From Apium graveolens (lineage: Eukaryota > Streptophyta > Magnoliopsida > Apiales > Apiaceae): a DNA stretch of 64,000 bases. Below, in pieces: positions 13,146 to 24,734 of the stretch. The stretch covers positions 930,001 to 994,000 of the forward strand of contig NC_133657.1 of the NCBI RefSeq assembly GCF_009905375.1, written 5' to 3'. A program made the position numbers and the translations under genes. Each line of letters begins with the position of its first letter. Position 1 is the stretch's first letter. The notes below the pieces were generated by a model, which saw only the letters and a list, made by a program, of their open reading frames with translations, was not told the origin of the DNA and did not search any database.

Positions 13146-14526
13146 CAGGATAATTTGTTAACTTTTTAACTACTGATATATAGGTATTATTGCTATAACA
13201 TATAACCGTTTCCTGAAACTAAACATTAGCGTTTAGGGATGTAGTTTAATCCATGTTTAACTTTTATTTGGGGTGTTTTGGGATTGGATATCTTAGATTA
13301 AGTGTTTTTAGTCCTGAATACAATGTTACAGATAGCTTTCTTCATATATCCTAATGTAATTTAAGAACCGAGAAGCCCCTGTATCACCTGCAAACTTCGG
13401 GAGTAGCTGCAACTGCAAGGACTGTGGCAGGTGTTGGTGATTTGTTTAAAGGAATTTAGAGGGATTAGAGGTAAACCAGTATATTCTACTCAAAGTTTAA
13501 ACATGCTGAAATTGAGGTTGATTTTCTTGCCTCTAAATAAAAAGCCTCATGTCCATATAATTAAAACTTGAAGCATTATAGCCGGGGCGGAGCAAAATAA
13601 TTCAGGATCAGTGCGAAATCACAAAATTGGGTACACAGTGGGTACACAGTTTTTATTTTAATATAAATTTAAAGGATATATATTCCTACAAATAAAATGA
13701 ACTATCAAAATATGTTAACAAAAATATATTTCAACAATTTAGTTAAAATTAGAGGCTCTTCTCAGACATTAAAAGATACCATTCTTGTTTATTTTATTAA
13801 AAAGTCATCTAAAACAATTTCAACGTTCACTTTAATCAAAAATGCACTTTCGGTTTTCATCAAAACAAGTCCATTTTGCATTATTTTGATATTATTGTTT
13901 GTATATATGTATAAGGTCTTTAAAAATTTAATGGCCTTTTACTTTCGGGGGCCTAGGTCTTTAAAAATTTGGTGACCTTTTACTTTTGGAGGCCCTTTGC
14001 GGTGACTCACCCGCACGTCACGAATGTTATTTCAGATGTTATCCAAAAATTCTTAGTTATAAGGTTCTGGGCTAGGAAATTTGTGATACTGATACCTAAG
14101 CTTTATAACCTATAAAGATCAAACTCACATTGTTATGAATTTGATAAATAAACTTTATCGACTGGATCTTGCTTGGCATATAGTTTGAATTGTGCTCATA
14201 TGGCCTAATTGCTTTCTGGAATCGTGCAATACATTTAAATCTGATTTGTCAGTGAGAAACTAATGCAAAGCACAACCCTAAGAAACGTAGGAGTCGAACT
14301 CATGATATTGAACGTCGTGTTATTAAATCACCGGAAACGTGATATTTATATACTTATTGTACATGTTTCCTGGAGAGCAAGTCAGCCGATCAACTAAACT
14401 AACCTAGGAAACAATGTAAACTGGGTAAATAAATAAACTAGGCAGCTACATAAACTAGGAATAACTACTTCAGGTAACCAAATGTCGAACTAAATATCAT
14501 ATTCACATATATGTTCCTCTCCTGGT
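13146..14526. other. Intergenic sequence with a short tandem repeat
   Basis: No gene is supported. At 13915-13995 a segment of about 55 bp is tandemly duplicated (GGTCTTTAAAAATTT...CCTTTTACTTT). This lies inside a block (13580-14030) that looks like a non-coding mobile element without defined ends. Confidence 0.45.
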
Positions 14527-14772
14527 TTAGTTTTCCTTTGGCTTGCCAGGGCTGCCAGGGACGCCACGACATCGCTGCGAGACCTGACAACCTCTGTCAT
14601 AGGGATTTGCTGGAATGTCTGGTTCAGTACAACCTGCAGGCTGGGTGCATACTCTTCCATCACCTTGCAGTGCACCATATGATATGAACTTTGCATCCGC
14701 AACATCTGCCACTAGCGCAAAATACACAATCATGCTTATGCAGAGTAAAACGCTTGTTTTTGACAATGCCAT
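14527..14772 (-). CDS. RALF-like secreted peptide
   Basis: A precursor of 81 residues. RALF peptides are secreted cysteine-rich hormones that bind CrRLK1L receptor kinases such as FERONIA and LRX cell-wall proteins, raising apoplastic pH and modulating growth. Visible here: ATG at 14772; a signal peptide ending near ADVADA (residue 27); the family motif ISYGAL directly after it; four cysteines (C42, C47, C61, C67); and the signature NPY-RGC-----RCR near the C-terminus. No dibasic S1P site or long propeptide is present, as in the short RALF clade. Unusually, the usual end (RCRR/RCR) is followed by a proline/glycine-rich tail, GVPGSPGKPKEN. A TATA box lies about 100 bp upstream. The assignment rests on motifs, not on an alignment. 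Confidence 0.85.
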   Translation of the reverse strand: MALSKTSVLLCISMIVYFALVADVADAKFISYGALQGDGRVCTQPAGCTEPDIPANPYDRGCQVSQRCRGVPGSPGKPKEN

Positions 14773-14875
14773 TGTTGTTACTATAGTTTTGTTTCTTTAA
14801 ACAGAAAGCCAAACACCTCTCGAGATTAACCTTGTCTTAAATTACAAGCATTGACATTTTATTACCGAGGTAAAG

Positions 14876-14884
14876 CTTATATAC
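14876..14884 (-). promoter_or_regulatory. TATA box of the RALF-like gene
   Basis: On the minus strand the sequence reads GTATATAAGC, about 105 bp before the ATG of the RALF-like gene. Confidence 0.55.
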
Positions 14885-14894
14885 AGTTAGGACG

Positions 14895-15512
14895 GTCAAT
14901 AGATAGGATTTATATGTACTAATTTAAATGGATAGGGAGAAAAAATATTCAATCCGAAACACGATCCGATTACAGTCAATAGATAGGATTTATTCGTACT
15001 AATTTAAACGGATAGGGAGAAAAAATATCGATCCGAAACGCGATCCGATTAGGACGATCTTAATCATAAATATGTTAGATAAAAAATTAGTTCATTCCGA
15101 TCCATTTATCCACAATTTTATCTGTTTAATTATATATATATATATATATATTTAACATTTTATATATATTATTTTCAGGACAATTAGCAAAAACTAATGT
15201 TGTTTTTTTGGCCTAATTATTTTAAACAATTTTTTTATCCGATCCATTTATCCACAATTTTATCGGTTTAATTATATATATATATATATATATTTAACAT
15301 TTTTTATATATATTATTTTCAGGACAATTAGCAAAAACTAATGTTGTTTTTTTGGCCTAATTATTTTAAACAGTTTTCTTAGAATTTTATTACTTAAAAT
15401 TAATCGTTACGGTCCTAACTATTTTACAAATATATTCTAAATAATCTTAGAATTTTATTACTTAAAATTAATCGTTACAGTCCTAACTATTTTACAAATA
15501 TATTCTAAATAA
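14895..15512 (+). repeat. Three consecutive tandem duplications (80, 142 and 68 bp)
   Basis: Three different units are each present exactly twice, head to tail. They are an 80-bp unit at 14895-14974/14975-15054, a 142-bp unit at 15097-15238/15239-15380 (with an internal AT dinucleotide run) and a 68-bp unit at 15377-15444/15445-15512. Copies within each pair are almost identical, so the events are recent. No coding sequence is present. Confidence 0.9.
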
Positions 15513-15869
15513 AACACCCACTAGAAGTATTTTTAATGATCTTTCCATCTCAGAAATCCAGTTCAGTGTTCTATAACTCGAGTTCAGTGTTTTATAGATC
15601 GGGCTGAATCATTATTCAGAAGCAATGTACAAGCAAACCAGGTTACATTTGTGAGCTTTTTAAGGATTCTGCTAATACAAACTTGTGCTAAGAGGGTCAA
15701 TACACTTTGGTTGATAATGCAGAACATCAAGTAGCATAAAAGAACTCGAGCTCACGTACTGCAATTTAAACCAAATTTTTTCATATTAAACTTGTACATC
15801 CGGAATGCAGATACGTAATCACTTTAATACGTAAACCAGAGAGAAATGGTTAAGTATCATCACAGCACT
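15513..15869. other. 3' flank of the B-box gene
   Basis: Probable 3' untranslated region of the minus-strand B-box gene. Part of it (from 15755) is duplicated at 12915-13030. Confidence 0.5.
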
Positions 15870-18800
15870 TTATCGATCTACCTTTGCAAACCGACCCTTG
15901 ATTCTAGCTCTACTCTCTGCACGGACCTTTCTCGATTCATATCTGATTTGCTTCTCGTACCTGTAATGTACAAACTGGGGAGATCAGTCTAAACAATTCA
16001 CATAATAGGCTTGGCTCTCTAAATTGTAAGGATAAACTTCAAAAGTGAAATGTATATTAATGCAGATAAAAAATCACCTTCTTTCTCTGATCTTGTACTG
16101 AGATTCTTAAAATAACATGTGATAAACTTTTAGATGTTATTTATAGAAGTACATAAATTGCATGCCCAACCAATTGTTCTTGCATACTTCTAGATGTTTC
16201 AAATTTCAGGTTTAAATTTTTTTAAAACTTTCAAGCGCAGACCAATAATAAAATGAGCTAACCAGTAATTAGAAGTGTGGGATTTTGTAGGTTTCGACTT
16301 CTTGGAAACCATAGCATATACGTACCTCCTAGATTTCCTCTTCTCCTTGTATCGTGTGATTGCAGAGTCTCTGTGCTGACTCGAAAATTCATATGGAGCA
16401 GCTTTAGGTGTGATTTGTGAGGCCTCGGTAACAACAGGATTCTGTAATGGTGTTTCATGCTTATTCTCTTCGTGATGTAAAGTAGTATCAACCTCTGGAT
16501 CTTTATCAGGCACTTGACAGTCTGTGTTGAAATAGTTCTGGTATGAGGTATTGGGAAGACTTTCATCTGCATCCTCCACAGTATTATTACACCACTGGAA
16601 AGCACTTGCCTGTAAGAGCACATGATATGAATTACTTTTCTCATTCCATTTACCTTCATCTAGAGATAGATAAATAGATAGATAGATAAGTTTTTGATGG
16701 TGTGTTGCTGGAGGGCACAGATATGAAGGAGACCTTTTCGATCTATTTTGAGCTTGCTGTAGCTTATTCTCTGGAACCTATCGTGTCTAAGGGAGTTTAG
16801 TTTGGTAGTGTAGTTAGTCATTATTTTATTTCTGTTTCTTTGTTCTGGTTATGTAGCAGTTGTCTGGTTGGACTTAGTGCAGGAGTTACCTAGTACGGTT
16901 GTCGTTTAATCTATGTACCTTTCCCTCCTGCTATAATCGGAGGGTTTATTTTCTTTAATGCATTTGCATTTCAAAAAAATAAAAATAAATCTAAAGCTAG
17001 ATAAACGAGGCAATGGGATCTCTTTACTATTCTTTTTCATGTCTAATACTCAATCATTAAGAAATGTAGAGCATGATTGTTTATCTATTGGGTTATGTTT
17101 GAAAACTGTAAAAACGCTACACATACTTAATCAGTTCAGATTAAAATACAGGTTATTTACGCAGATAAACTGCAGTGTACATCACCTTAAACGCTCCAGA
17201 GTTCCTAGGTCTGAAATAAAAAATGGTGAGAATTTCATAGTCCTGGCTCTGCGTCATAGTCATAGTGATGGGAAAAATCGTAGTGTTAACAGCTGTATAT
17301 TCATGGACTTAGCTTAAACACATTTCTATTACCATCCAACAAGGGCATAACATCTGCTAATGCTTAAGATACGAAAATTCACCAAAAGACAGAACATAAT
17401 GGATGATTTAGCAGCAGATCGACACGTAGTCATAATTCTCCAAACAAAAAAGTAGCTTAACATATTAAAGATCCTTGAGCAGATTTTAATGTCAAACAAT
17501 TCTAGCTATTCTTCTACCCTACAAGTAGTGATACTTATGCTTGAAGCACTAAAGCGATAAAAGTTGCAGTGATAAGCCTCTTCAGCAGGACTGTATCTCC
17601 ATCTTATTTCACACAGTTCTCACCGGAAAAAGGTTCCTTTCCAACTATAAGCCATTGCCCTTTCTTTTTACATTGTTTGGGGTAGCAAATTTACAATTAT
17701 TTATTTTGCCAACGAAATAAAAATTTAACCACAAGATCAAAATGAGAAATGTAAAGGAACTAACCTCGTATGAAGGATAGAAGGTCGGCTCTTTCTTGCT
17801 TTCAAAGCCTGTATACAGCTGTCGGCAGGCATGATCAGGCACCAGGGACTGGAATCCAGAAGAAGGCTCTACATCTTCTTTATCTTGATAACAGCCAGGT
17901 TCCAACTTCACCATTTCACGCAGCTGACAAAGTATCTCTTCTTTGCGTTGTCCACAAACAGTGTTTCGGTTCTGAACATTATTAATGTTTAATCAAACAG
18001 CAAATACAAAAAGAAAGTACATCACTTGAAATAATTTTTCCAATTCCAACTTCATCAATTAATTTCAGTTCGATTATATATCTTACATTAATGGACCCTA
18101 AGACCCTAAGAAGCAACTTAAATTCATAAACTGCATAAGACTATGTCAAACAGAGACTTGTAAGCAAAGAATCAATATCCAAGACAAGCGCGGCCATGAG
18201 CAATAACCATGAGGACTCATAAGTCTTGAATATGAATAATCGAGGTACTATCAGCTGGAAAATTTAGATGCCCATTTTGTAAATCTACAAATACCAGTGC
18301 TATTCAAAACTACAGAGGCTTAAGGAAACCCACAAGGGGAAAACAAGCAACAAACCAGTTACAGAATCTAACAAAATATGCACAGTACAGACAAATACTT
18401 AATCAATACAGAAACCAACCTTAGGCAAAGGAGGCAACCCTGTAGTTTGAAAATTATGGTCAGAGCCATCAGAAGAAATCAAATCATCAAGACTAATAAC
18501 AGAAGGAGTTTCCCAAATCAAATAATCCGAAAACTCGAAATTCTCAGACTCCTCAAGCCCATCACTCTTATCATCATCATTCTTCTTCTTTTTTCCCAAC
18601 TCATCAAAACCAAAATTAGCCAACAACTCAGCCACAGAAGGACAACCAATAAACCCTTCAATAGGCCTTCTGTCATGAACAGTTGACTGAGAAATTCTAT
18701 GACTTTCCCAATCACAGTTCTGACAAAGAACAGAACAGTGTGTAGAACAAAAAATTGAAGAAGGGGATTGATCACATGCATCACATAACACAGAACGTGT

Positions 18801-18974
18801 GTGCTTAGTGAAAAGCTGATTAGTTGAGTGAACTTTATGATCACACTTTAAACAAAGCTTAGCAGAATCAGCTCTGCAGTACAAAACAGCTCTTAAATCT
18901 CCACAAAAATCACAAAGACTTTGTTTTTCTTGGACATTTTTGCTACTATTTGCAAGTTCTGAAGAATCAGTCAT
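15870..18974 (-). CDS. Double B-box plus CCT transcription factor (CONSTANS-like, COL9-15 type)
   Basis: Nuclear regulator; members act in light, flowering-time and growth control. Four exons on the minus strand: 18420-18974, 17765-17971, 16326-16609 and 15870-15960. All introns are GT-AG and frames join cleanly to 378 residues. ATG 18974 is used because the longer open frame starts with a non-ATG codon. B-box 1 begins at CDFC (residue 21) and B-box 2 at CDAC (64); zinc-binding Cys/His are intact. The segment [17 protein letters not shown] after the boxes and [16 protein letters not shown] across the first splice are typical of the COL9-COL15 group. The CCT domain occupies about residues 334-378 and is split by the last intron, ending AKVDR. 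The second intron carries a LINE fragment. The gene looks intact. Confidence 0.92.
16661..16691 (+). repeat. GATA microsatellite
   Basis: Imperfect (GATA)n tract inside intron 2 of the B-box gene, overlapping the left target duplication of the LINE fragment. Confidence 0.8.
16675..16988 (+). mobile_element. 5'-truncated LINE 3' end in B-box gene intron 2
   Basis: A 314-bp insertion ends in an A-rich tail (16973-16988) after GTTTATTTTCTTTAATGCAT, a style typical of plant L1-type 3' ends. It is flanked by an imperfect 17-bp direct repeat, ATCTAGAGATAGATAAA (16658-16674) and ATCTAAAGCTAGATAAA (16989-17005), with two mismatches. A poly-A tail plus a long target duplication is the mark of LINE retroposition. 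There is no coding content; it lies antisense to the host gene. Confidence 0.6.
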
Positions 18975-19132
18975 TTTTTTCTTTAAAGAAAATATAAACA
19001 AGAAAGGCGTTTTCAAGAAAAAGAGGCTGAAAATATCATATTTAGCAGACTAACATGCAGATTTTTCAACCAAAACAAAGTTCTGGTTTAATTTTGGAGG
19101 GGGAAAAGAGTGATACAGAAAAATCTTATCAC

Positions 19133-19139
19133 TTATAAA
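19133..19139 (-). promoter_or_regulatory. TATA box of the B-box gene
   Basis: Minus-strand TTTATAAG about 160 bp upstream of the ATG at 18974, with a CTTATC (GATAAG) motif immediately 3' of it on the minus strand. Confidence 0.5.
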
Positions 19140-20128
19140 TGCTGTGGACCCTTATATCTAGTGTGAACTGTGAAGTATCTATTCTCATGAGAAAAAAGTG
19201 TAGTCATTTTTGTTTTGTATACCTTTCTCTCTTCAGCAACTGTAATGCTCACGATTTACTTGCCAAAAAGGTTGGATCTATAATTGTGATAGCAAAAGCA
19301 AATGTTCACATGGTGCCTAAATGTTCATTAAATAGTTTTCAAGAAAAAAATTATTATGTACTTTAAAATCAAACCAAACCTAGAAGTAGATAAGATAAAG
19401 ATGAAATGTACCCATTTTGTTTCGGATGGACATCTACAAAGAGGGTATTATTACCCATTTTGTTTCGGATGGACATCTACAAAGAGGGTATTATTCCGGT
19501 AAAGATCAAGACAATAATAGAAACAGTTGTGGAGTTGGTACCGTATATTATCATAGTTAAAATTCAAAACGTAATCATATATAATTTATTTTAAAATTTT
19601 CATCATTATTTATAATATTTTTCAACAACATAATGTATATGTTAAAATTCACAACGTAATCATACGCGACCTATTTAAAGAACTCCAACATATCTACTGA
19701 TATAATTCAATAACATAATGTATATTATCAGATTCAAAATTTACAACATTATCTTATGCAATATATTTTAAGAAATCCAGCATTTCTCATAATGTTTTTC
19801 AACAGAAGAGAACACCTTTGTGTTGAAACTAGGAAGACAATTTTTTTAAAAAAATTATTATACGAATATATAACATCAAGAAATATATAATATAAGTTTG
19901 GTGTAAATTTCATACTTAAATGAGGATCCCGAATGCCGGGGACGTTTTTTGTTGTCAGGCACCGGACTCCTCCAAACTAATTATGAGTTACTAGGTTCAG
20001 CAACAAGAAAATGCTCCTAACAGCCAAAACACAGGCATTAAATGAGCAAGTTATTATGCACTCTTAGTTCCATTGAACATAGCATAACATATTAAGATAC
20101 CAGAATCACTCTCTGAACTGAATACACT
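19140..20128. other. Intergenic sequence with short tandem repeats
   Basis: A perfect 43-bp tandem duplication lies at 19410-19452/19453-19495 (unit starts ACCCATTTTGTTTCGGATGG). Between 19557 and 19805 there are about three diverged copies of an 85-90 bp unit containing AATTCA.AACGTAATCATA and CAACATAATGTATAT. No gene is supported. Confidence 0.7.
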
Positions 20129-20136
20129 ATCACCCG

Positions 20137-22221
20137 TAGAGGGGGTCATCCGATCGGGCCGGGCTGAATAATATCCGGGCCGATTTGATTAAAGCTAAAT
20201 TCGTGAACGGACCGTTATGAACTACGGGCCGTGCCGGTTCGGGCTGAATAACGAGAATAGTGAACCATGAACAGACCGTGAATTGAACGAATAATTCGGT
20301 TAATTGAGAGGAGACGAACACGTGTGAGTTATTCGCGAATTGGCGAATTAAACGAATAAAAATACATACTTTACTTGTACTTGAGCAATTCATTTGTTTT
20401 TTAATAACTTAGCACATAGCACAGTTAACTGATTTTGCAAACTCAGTTTAGCAAATTCATTCATTTATTTTTGTTTATTCATTCATTCATTTCTTGGTTC
20501 CGTCCAGTTTAGCAAATTTATTCATTTATTTTTGTTTATTCATTCATTCATTTCTTGGTTCCGTCCGATCTTTTTGTTCTTATGTACACCTTCTTTTAAC
20601 TTGGATTAATTTATTTTCATAAATTAACTAATTGATATAATTAATTAATAGAGAATTAAATCAATTTCTTGATTCGGGTCTCTAAAAAAATTGTGTTAAT
20701 TTTCTTTCACGGATTTGTAAAACTAAAATGTGTTAAAATAAAATAAGGAAAAGAGGACGGTACCTCTATAAATTTTATTAATTTAAAAAAATGTTATAAT
20801 TGATTTGAGAGGACTCCTCTCCAAAAAAACCGGAACAAACCATGTTTACATTTTAAAGAAAATATAAAATATAACAAATTCTAAAAATACATGGCAAAAA
20901 TATTTTATTAACTCTTCAAATTCTTCTTCTTCTTGTGGATCGTTCGCTAACGTGCCCGATTCCGATGAAGTGTCCATCGTCATCCAAGTATCCTCTTCAC
21001 CGTCCGAGTCATCTTTTTTCTTCCCTTGTTGTCTCTTTGCCGCTTGATCCCAATCCTTTTTGCAAACACATATCTTAACCACATCCGGTGTAAGACTTGA
21101 TCTCTTTTCGTCCAACACTCTTCTACCGGCACTGAAAGCAGACTCGGAAGCAATGGTAGAGGCGGGAACTATTAAAATGTCCTTTGCAATTTTAGCTAAT
21201 ACCGGAAATTGGTTCTCATGTCCAAAAATATTAATGAACAATCTTTATAAGTAAACCTATAAACAATAATTTGTGAACAACACCTGATTATTCATTTCAA
21301 ACATTTTCACCCCTCTAACTCTCTAGAAAGCTTAGAAGTATCCTGTTTCTAGCCCGAAATGGTTATAAATATGCTATCAGATCAGTTACCCCAACACTTG
21401 CAATTGCAAATAAATAAAAACCTATTTCAAAACAAATTTAAAAAAACAAAAATTCATAGATATTTTACCAGTTTCGGGTCGGGGGGTCGCATCGTATGTG
21501 CTTGATTCGATCCTTGAGATGATTGTGTGTCCCATCCTTCTTCCATTTGCTCGAATATGCTTGCCTGATTATTTTCGGTTTCGCCGGAAAATTGGCTTCT
21601 TCCGATTGTACCGTGTGATTGTGAATTTGTTATTTATTTGTGATTGTGAGTTGTGATTTGAATGTGTGAATGTGAGTTGTGAGTTGCAAACTTGCAGCAG
21701 TTGTGAATTGTGATGTGAGATCGAGAGAGATTAAGAGTGAAACGAGAAAGAAAGAGAGAGATCGAGAGAGATTAAGAGTGAAGAGAGAAAGAAAGTTTGG
21801 ACTAATATTTATAGGTAACAATAGGTGAAGAACGTTGAAGAATTGAACGTTGGATGACCGTTGTGTTGTTGTCGTTGGAGAGCAGAACTGCAGAAGGCCA
21901 GAGGGAGGCAGGTGGTCGTTGGAGTTTGGAGGCGCGTGCACTGCAGGCGAGTAGGCGAGTAACGATTAACCGCGGGCCGGTTAACCGCGAATAAATGGTT
22001 ACAGTTCTGCTGGTTCGTTGGCGAATTAACCGGTTCGGGCCGGTTCGGTTGCGGGCCGGTTCGGTTGCGGGCCGGTTTCGACAATGTTATTCGTATTCAG
22101 TTCGTATAACTTCACGGTTTGTGCGAATGATTAACCGTTCGATTGGCGTGCCGAATTAGACGAATTTTAACGATTCGAATTGCGAACGGGCCGAGGCAAA
22201 CCGCTCGTTTGGCCAGCTCTA
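20137..22221 (-). mobile_element. Deleted hAT-family DNA transposon
   Basis: Ends are imperfect terminal inverted repeats starting TAGAG (left TAGAGGGGGTCATCCGATCGG; right, inverted, TAGAGCTGGCCAAACGAGCGG). They are flanked by an 8-bp target duplication with one mismatch (ATCACCCG / ATCACCAG). Subterminal GGGCCGG-type motifs are dense at both ends. Only two pieces of the minus-strand transposase remain: an N-terminal exon near 21480-21640 and the C-terminal dimerisation exon. The element cannot encode a full transposase. A 61-bp tandem duplication (20444-20566) lies inside it. Confidence 0.85.
20846..21241 (-). pseudogene. hAT transposase C-terminal dimerisation exon
   Basis: The frame encodes the conserved hAT C-terminal region: FPVLAKIAKDILIVPAS, then SESAFSAGRRVLDEKRSSL. 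This is followed by an acidic tail (DDSDGEED) usual in plant hAT transposases of the RICESLEEPER kind. The central catalytic region, including the RNase H-like core, is missing between this exon and the N-terminal piece near 21546, so the transposase is not functional. Confidence 0.85.
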
Positions 22222-22562
22222 ATCACCAGTTTACTCTAGTTCCTCTTATTGTCACTTTGGTTTTGTTCATGCGAAAGACAGAATGATAATTTACAAGTTC
22301 ACCCTAATATGATCACAATCACAAAAGACTTCCAACAAAAACACAAGAATTTGAACATACTCACAGTAACCTGCTAGTTAAGTTGGATAGCAAAAGCTCA
22401 ATCTTTGAAGCCAATTCTAAATTCATTACATTTACACAAATTCAGTGCATACTCATTACACGCATTCATTTTTAATTCTTAAGTAAAGTAAAATTCAGTG
22501 AATCCATAGATCAAAAACAGAGTAAAAAATGCACATTTACACAAAAAGCGAAAATGAAAGAC
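22222..22562. other. Intron-like flank of the RPB3 fragment
   Basis: AT-rich sequence following, on the minus strand, the splice donor of the RPB3-like exon. It probably derives from the original intron, into which the hAT element at 20137-22221 inserted. No further RPB3 exon was found to its left. Confidence 0.45.
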
Positions 22563-22912
22563 CTTTTTGGCTCAGAACTTTGCTCAGAATCTCCGAGATC
22601 AGGGTAGTCAACAGGGACAACATTCGGATCATAAGCGATAAGATTAGCACTTGTAACATCCAAATGCTGATCACCAACACACTTAACACTCAAATGAAAC
22701 TCAACTGAACAAAACTCACACTGACCATCACCATCACACGCATCACAATCACGCGATAAGCGCATACTCATTGCGCGATCACTCGTGAGGAATGAGCGGA
22801 ATGAGGCCAAGGCGATGAGCAATGAACTCATCATTAAGAACTGTGGAGTTCACTTCGATTTCAACTAAATCAATGGCAATGGTGGGGACTTCAGAGATCA
22901 TTACTCGACGCG
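22563..22912 (-). pseudogene. Broken exon of RNA polymerase II/IV/V subunit 3 (RPB3-like)
   Basis: Minus-strand sequence encodes RPB3-specific pieces. First [10 protein letters not shown]... to HRLGLIPL in one frame, then RAMSMRLSRDCDACDGDGQC and EFCSVEFHLSVKC in another, then LDVTSANLIAYDP to a splice-donor-like AAAAAG|GT at 22563/22562. The two frames are separated by a 7-bp duplication-like insertion near the LIPL codons, which creates a stop. The four-cysteine zinc loop is preserved. The N-terminal start and all other exons are absent. Because a splice donor is kept, this is a DNA-level duplicate rather than a processed retrocopy. Confidence 0.85.
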
Positions 22913-23099
22913 GAGTTTTCAAATAATTTTGTGATGGGCTTAAAAATAAATAATATATATTTTTCTGCAGTTCATTGAATGAGAAAAGTAATATGCTCTA
23001 TTCCTACTGCTCAAAATCGACCACCTTTGCAAGACACTATCTAAACAATGCAATTTTAATATTGTTGTGAGCTTGACCGCTCAAAATCAACCATCTTTA
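22913..23099. repeat. Copy 1 and start of copy 2 of a 70-bp tandem duplication
   Basis: GCTCAAAATC(G/A)ACCA starts at 23009 and 23079. The second copy is interrupted by the MITE at 23108 and resumes at 23777 with ACTGTCTAAACAATGC. Confidence 0.75.
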
Positions 23100-23107
23100 C
23101 GAGACGG

Positions 23108-23776
23108 TAGGGGTGTTCACGGATTGGTTTGGTCTGGTCGGGATTCTTGTTTTCTCGAACCGAACCTGTAAAAACGGTTTTTTGAAAATCAAAATCAAAC
23201 CATACCAATTAAACGCCGAGGCCAAACCAAGCCAGATCATAAAATAACGGATTGGTTCGGTTTTGAACCACGGTTTGAACTTAATAATTTATTTTTGTTT
23301 CGTTTTTGTTAAATGTAATATAAAGTTTATTAATATTATATATTACATAAAAGTACTATGATATATATATTTATAAATATTTAGTTTAGATATGACCTTC
23401 ATATACTTTAATTTAATTTAAATAATACTAAGTATATGGATTAGAGTATAACTGCTACATATTAACTGAAGTTTTTATTTAAAAAGTAATTTGATGTTTT
23501 TAATATAATATACACCCACACATAAATAAACCCATAATTTATAATCTTAACTTGTAGGTATATAGTAGAATTTTTATATATTAATATATAACGGTCCGGT
23601 TTTGTCTAAACGGTTTTAATTTATTCGAAACCATAACCAAACCATTTATGCGTGAACGGTCCGGGTCCGGTTAACCGAACCATTGAAAACGGTTTTAGCG
23701 GTTTCGGTTTTTCTTGGTTCGAATTGCCGTGGTCCGATTCGGATTCATGGTTTGACGGATTTTTTGAACACCCCTA
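23108..23776. mobile_element. hAT-type MITE, 669 bp
   Basis: Perfect 12-bp terminal inverted repeats TAGGGGTGTTCA / TGAACACCCCTA are flanked by a perfect 8-bp target duplication CGAGACGG (23100-23107 and 23777-23784). Subterminal regions repeat CGGTTTGG/CCGAACC motifs in both orientations. No coding frame is present. Confidence 0.93.
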
Positions 23777-24332
23777 CGAGACGGACTGTCTAAACAATGC
23801 GATATTAATTTTATAACGGGTTTAAGAATGTTTTTTCTGCAAACTCTTTAGCTAAATTCAACGGATTGTAAATATCGATTCGAGTCTGGTCTCTCTCTTG
23901 GAGACGGGATTTCATTCGTATTGGTTACAATTTAATCGAATTTGTAGTTTGCTTGTAATTATATTTTTTGTTGTATCAAAGAGATGCATACTGTATACTC
24001 TAAAGTGTGGGAATCTATGAGTTATTAAAACTCCCAGTCCACAGACACATAAATATTGTTCTGCAGAGAAAGCAGAATGAAGATTCAGATGCATGTCTCC
24101 ATTTGCAATATTCGAATCTGGTGATTCCAATCGTCTTGTGTCAACTTGTCAACCGAGATCTTTTCTGAATTACATAAGTATTCTTTTTTCTTGTGTATGG
24201 CAGGCATGGACCATTTTATTGTTCCTTGTTTGTGACTAAACCTCATTATAATCTAGCTTCTAAACAGAATCTAACAGCTTAACCTGGGATAAACCAACAC
24301 TCTGTATGAAAATTAGACAAGAGATGGAAATG

Positions 24333-24734
24333 CTAAGAAGCAGGGACACTTGGGTCGCTGCCGAGTCCCCGTGTCGGATTCTCGGACACACGTATCCCCG
24401 TCGTATTGGACGCACGGATTCTTCCATGATACTAATATGATATTTATTCTTTAGAAATTGTAGTTAAAATCTATTTTAGCAAACTACATTTACAAAATTT
24501 AGTATCCACGTCTATTATTTACTACAAAAGTATTGATTATCATATTCATTTTGGTATAAACTAAAAGATTTTACATGTATTTTTGTGTTTTAGATTAATA
24601 AATGATGCATTTGATTCATTTTTTATGCAATTTTTGGTTTTGTTAGTAAGTTTCATTATGTTTAACATGAAGTATATGTGAAATTTTTGTTTATTTTTCC
24701 CGTGTCCCCCCGCAGTCGTGTCCTTGCTTCCTAG
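24333..24734. mobile_element. hAT-type MITE, 402 bp, inside glutaredoxin unit 1
   Basis: Terminal inverted repeats of 17 bp with two mismatches (CTAAGAAGCAGGGACAC and CTAGGAAGCAAGGACAC) are flanked by a perfect 8-bp target duplication TGGAAATG (24325-24332 and 24735-24742). The paralogous unit 3 has an uninterrupted AGAAATGCAAAGG at the equivalent place (about 30115), so the insertion followed the duplication. Confidence 0.88.

Noticed and set aside
13697..13975. 92-codon AT-rich open frame
   Set aside because: Low-complexity sequence inside a duplicated non-coding block.
20130..20393. 87-codon minus-strand frame at the hAT end
   Set aside because: It lies in subterminal repeats of the transposon and has no protein similarity that I recognise.
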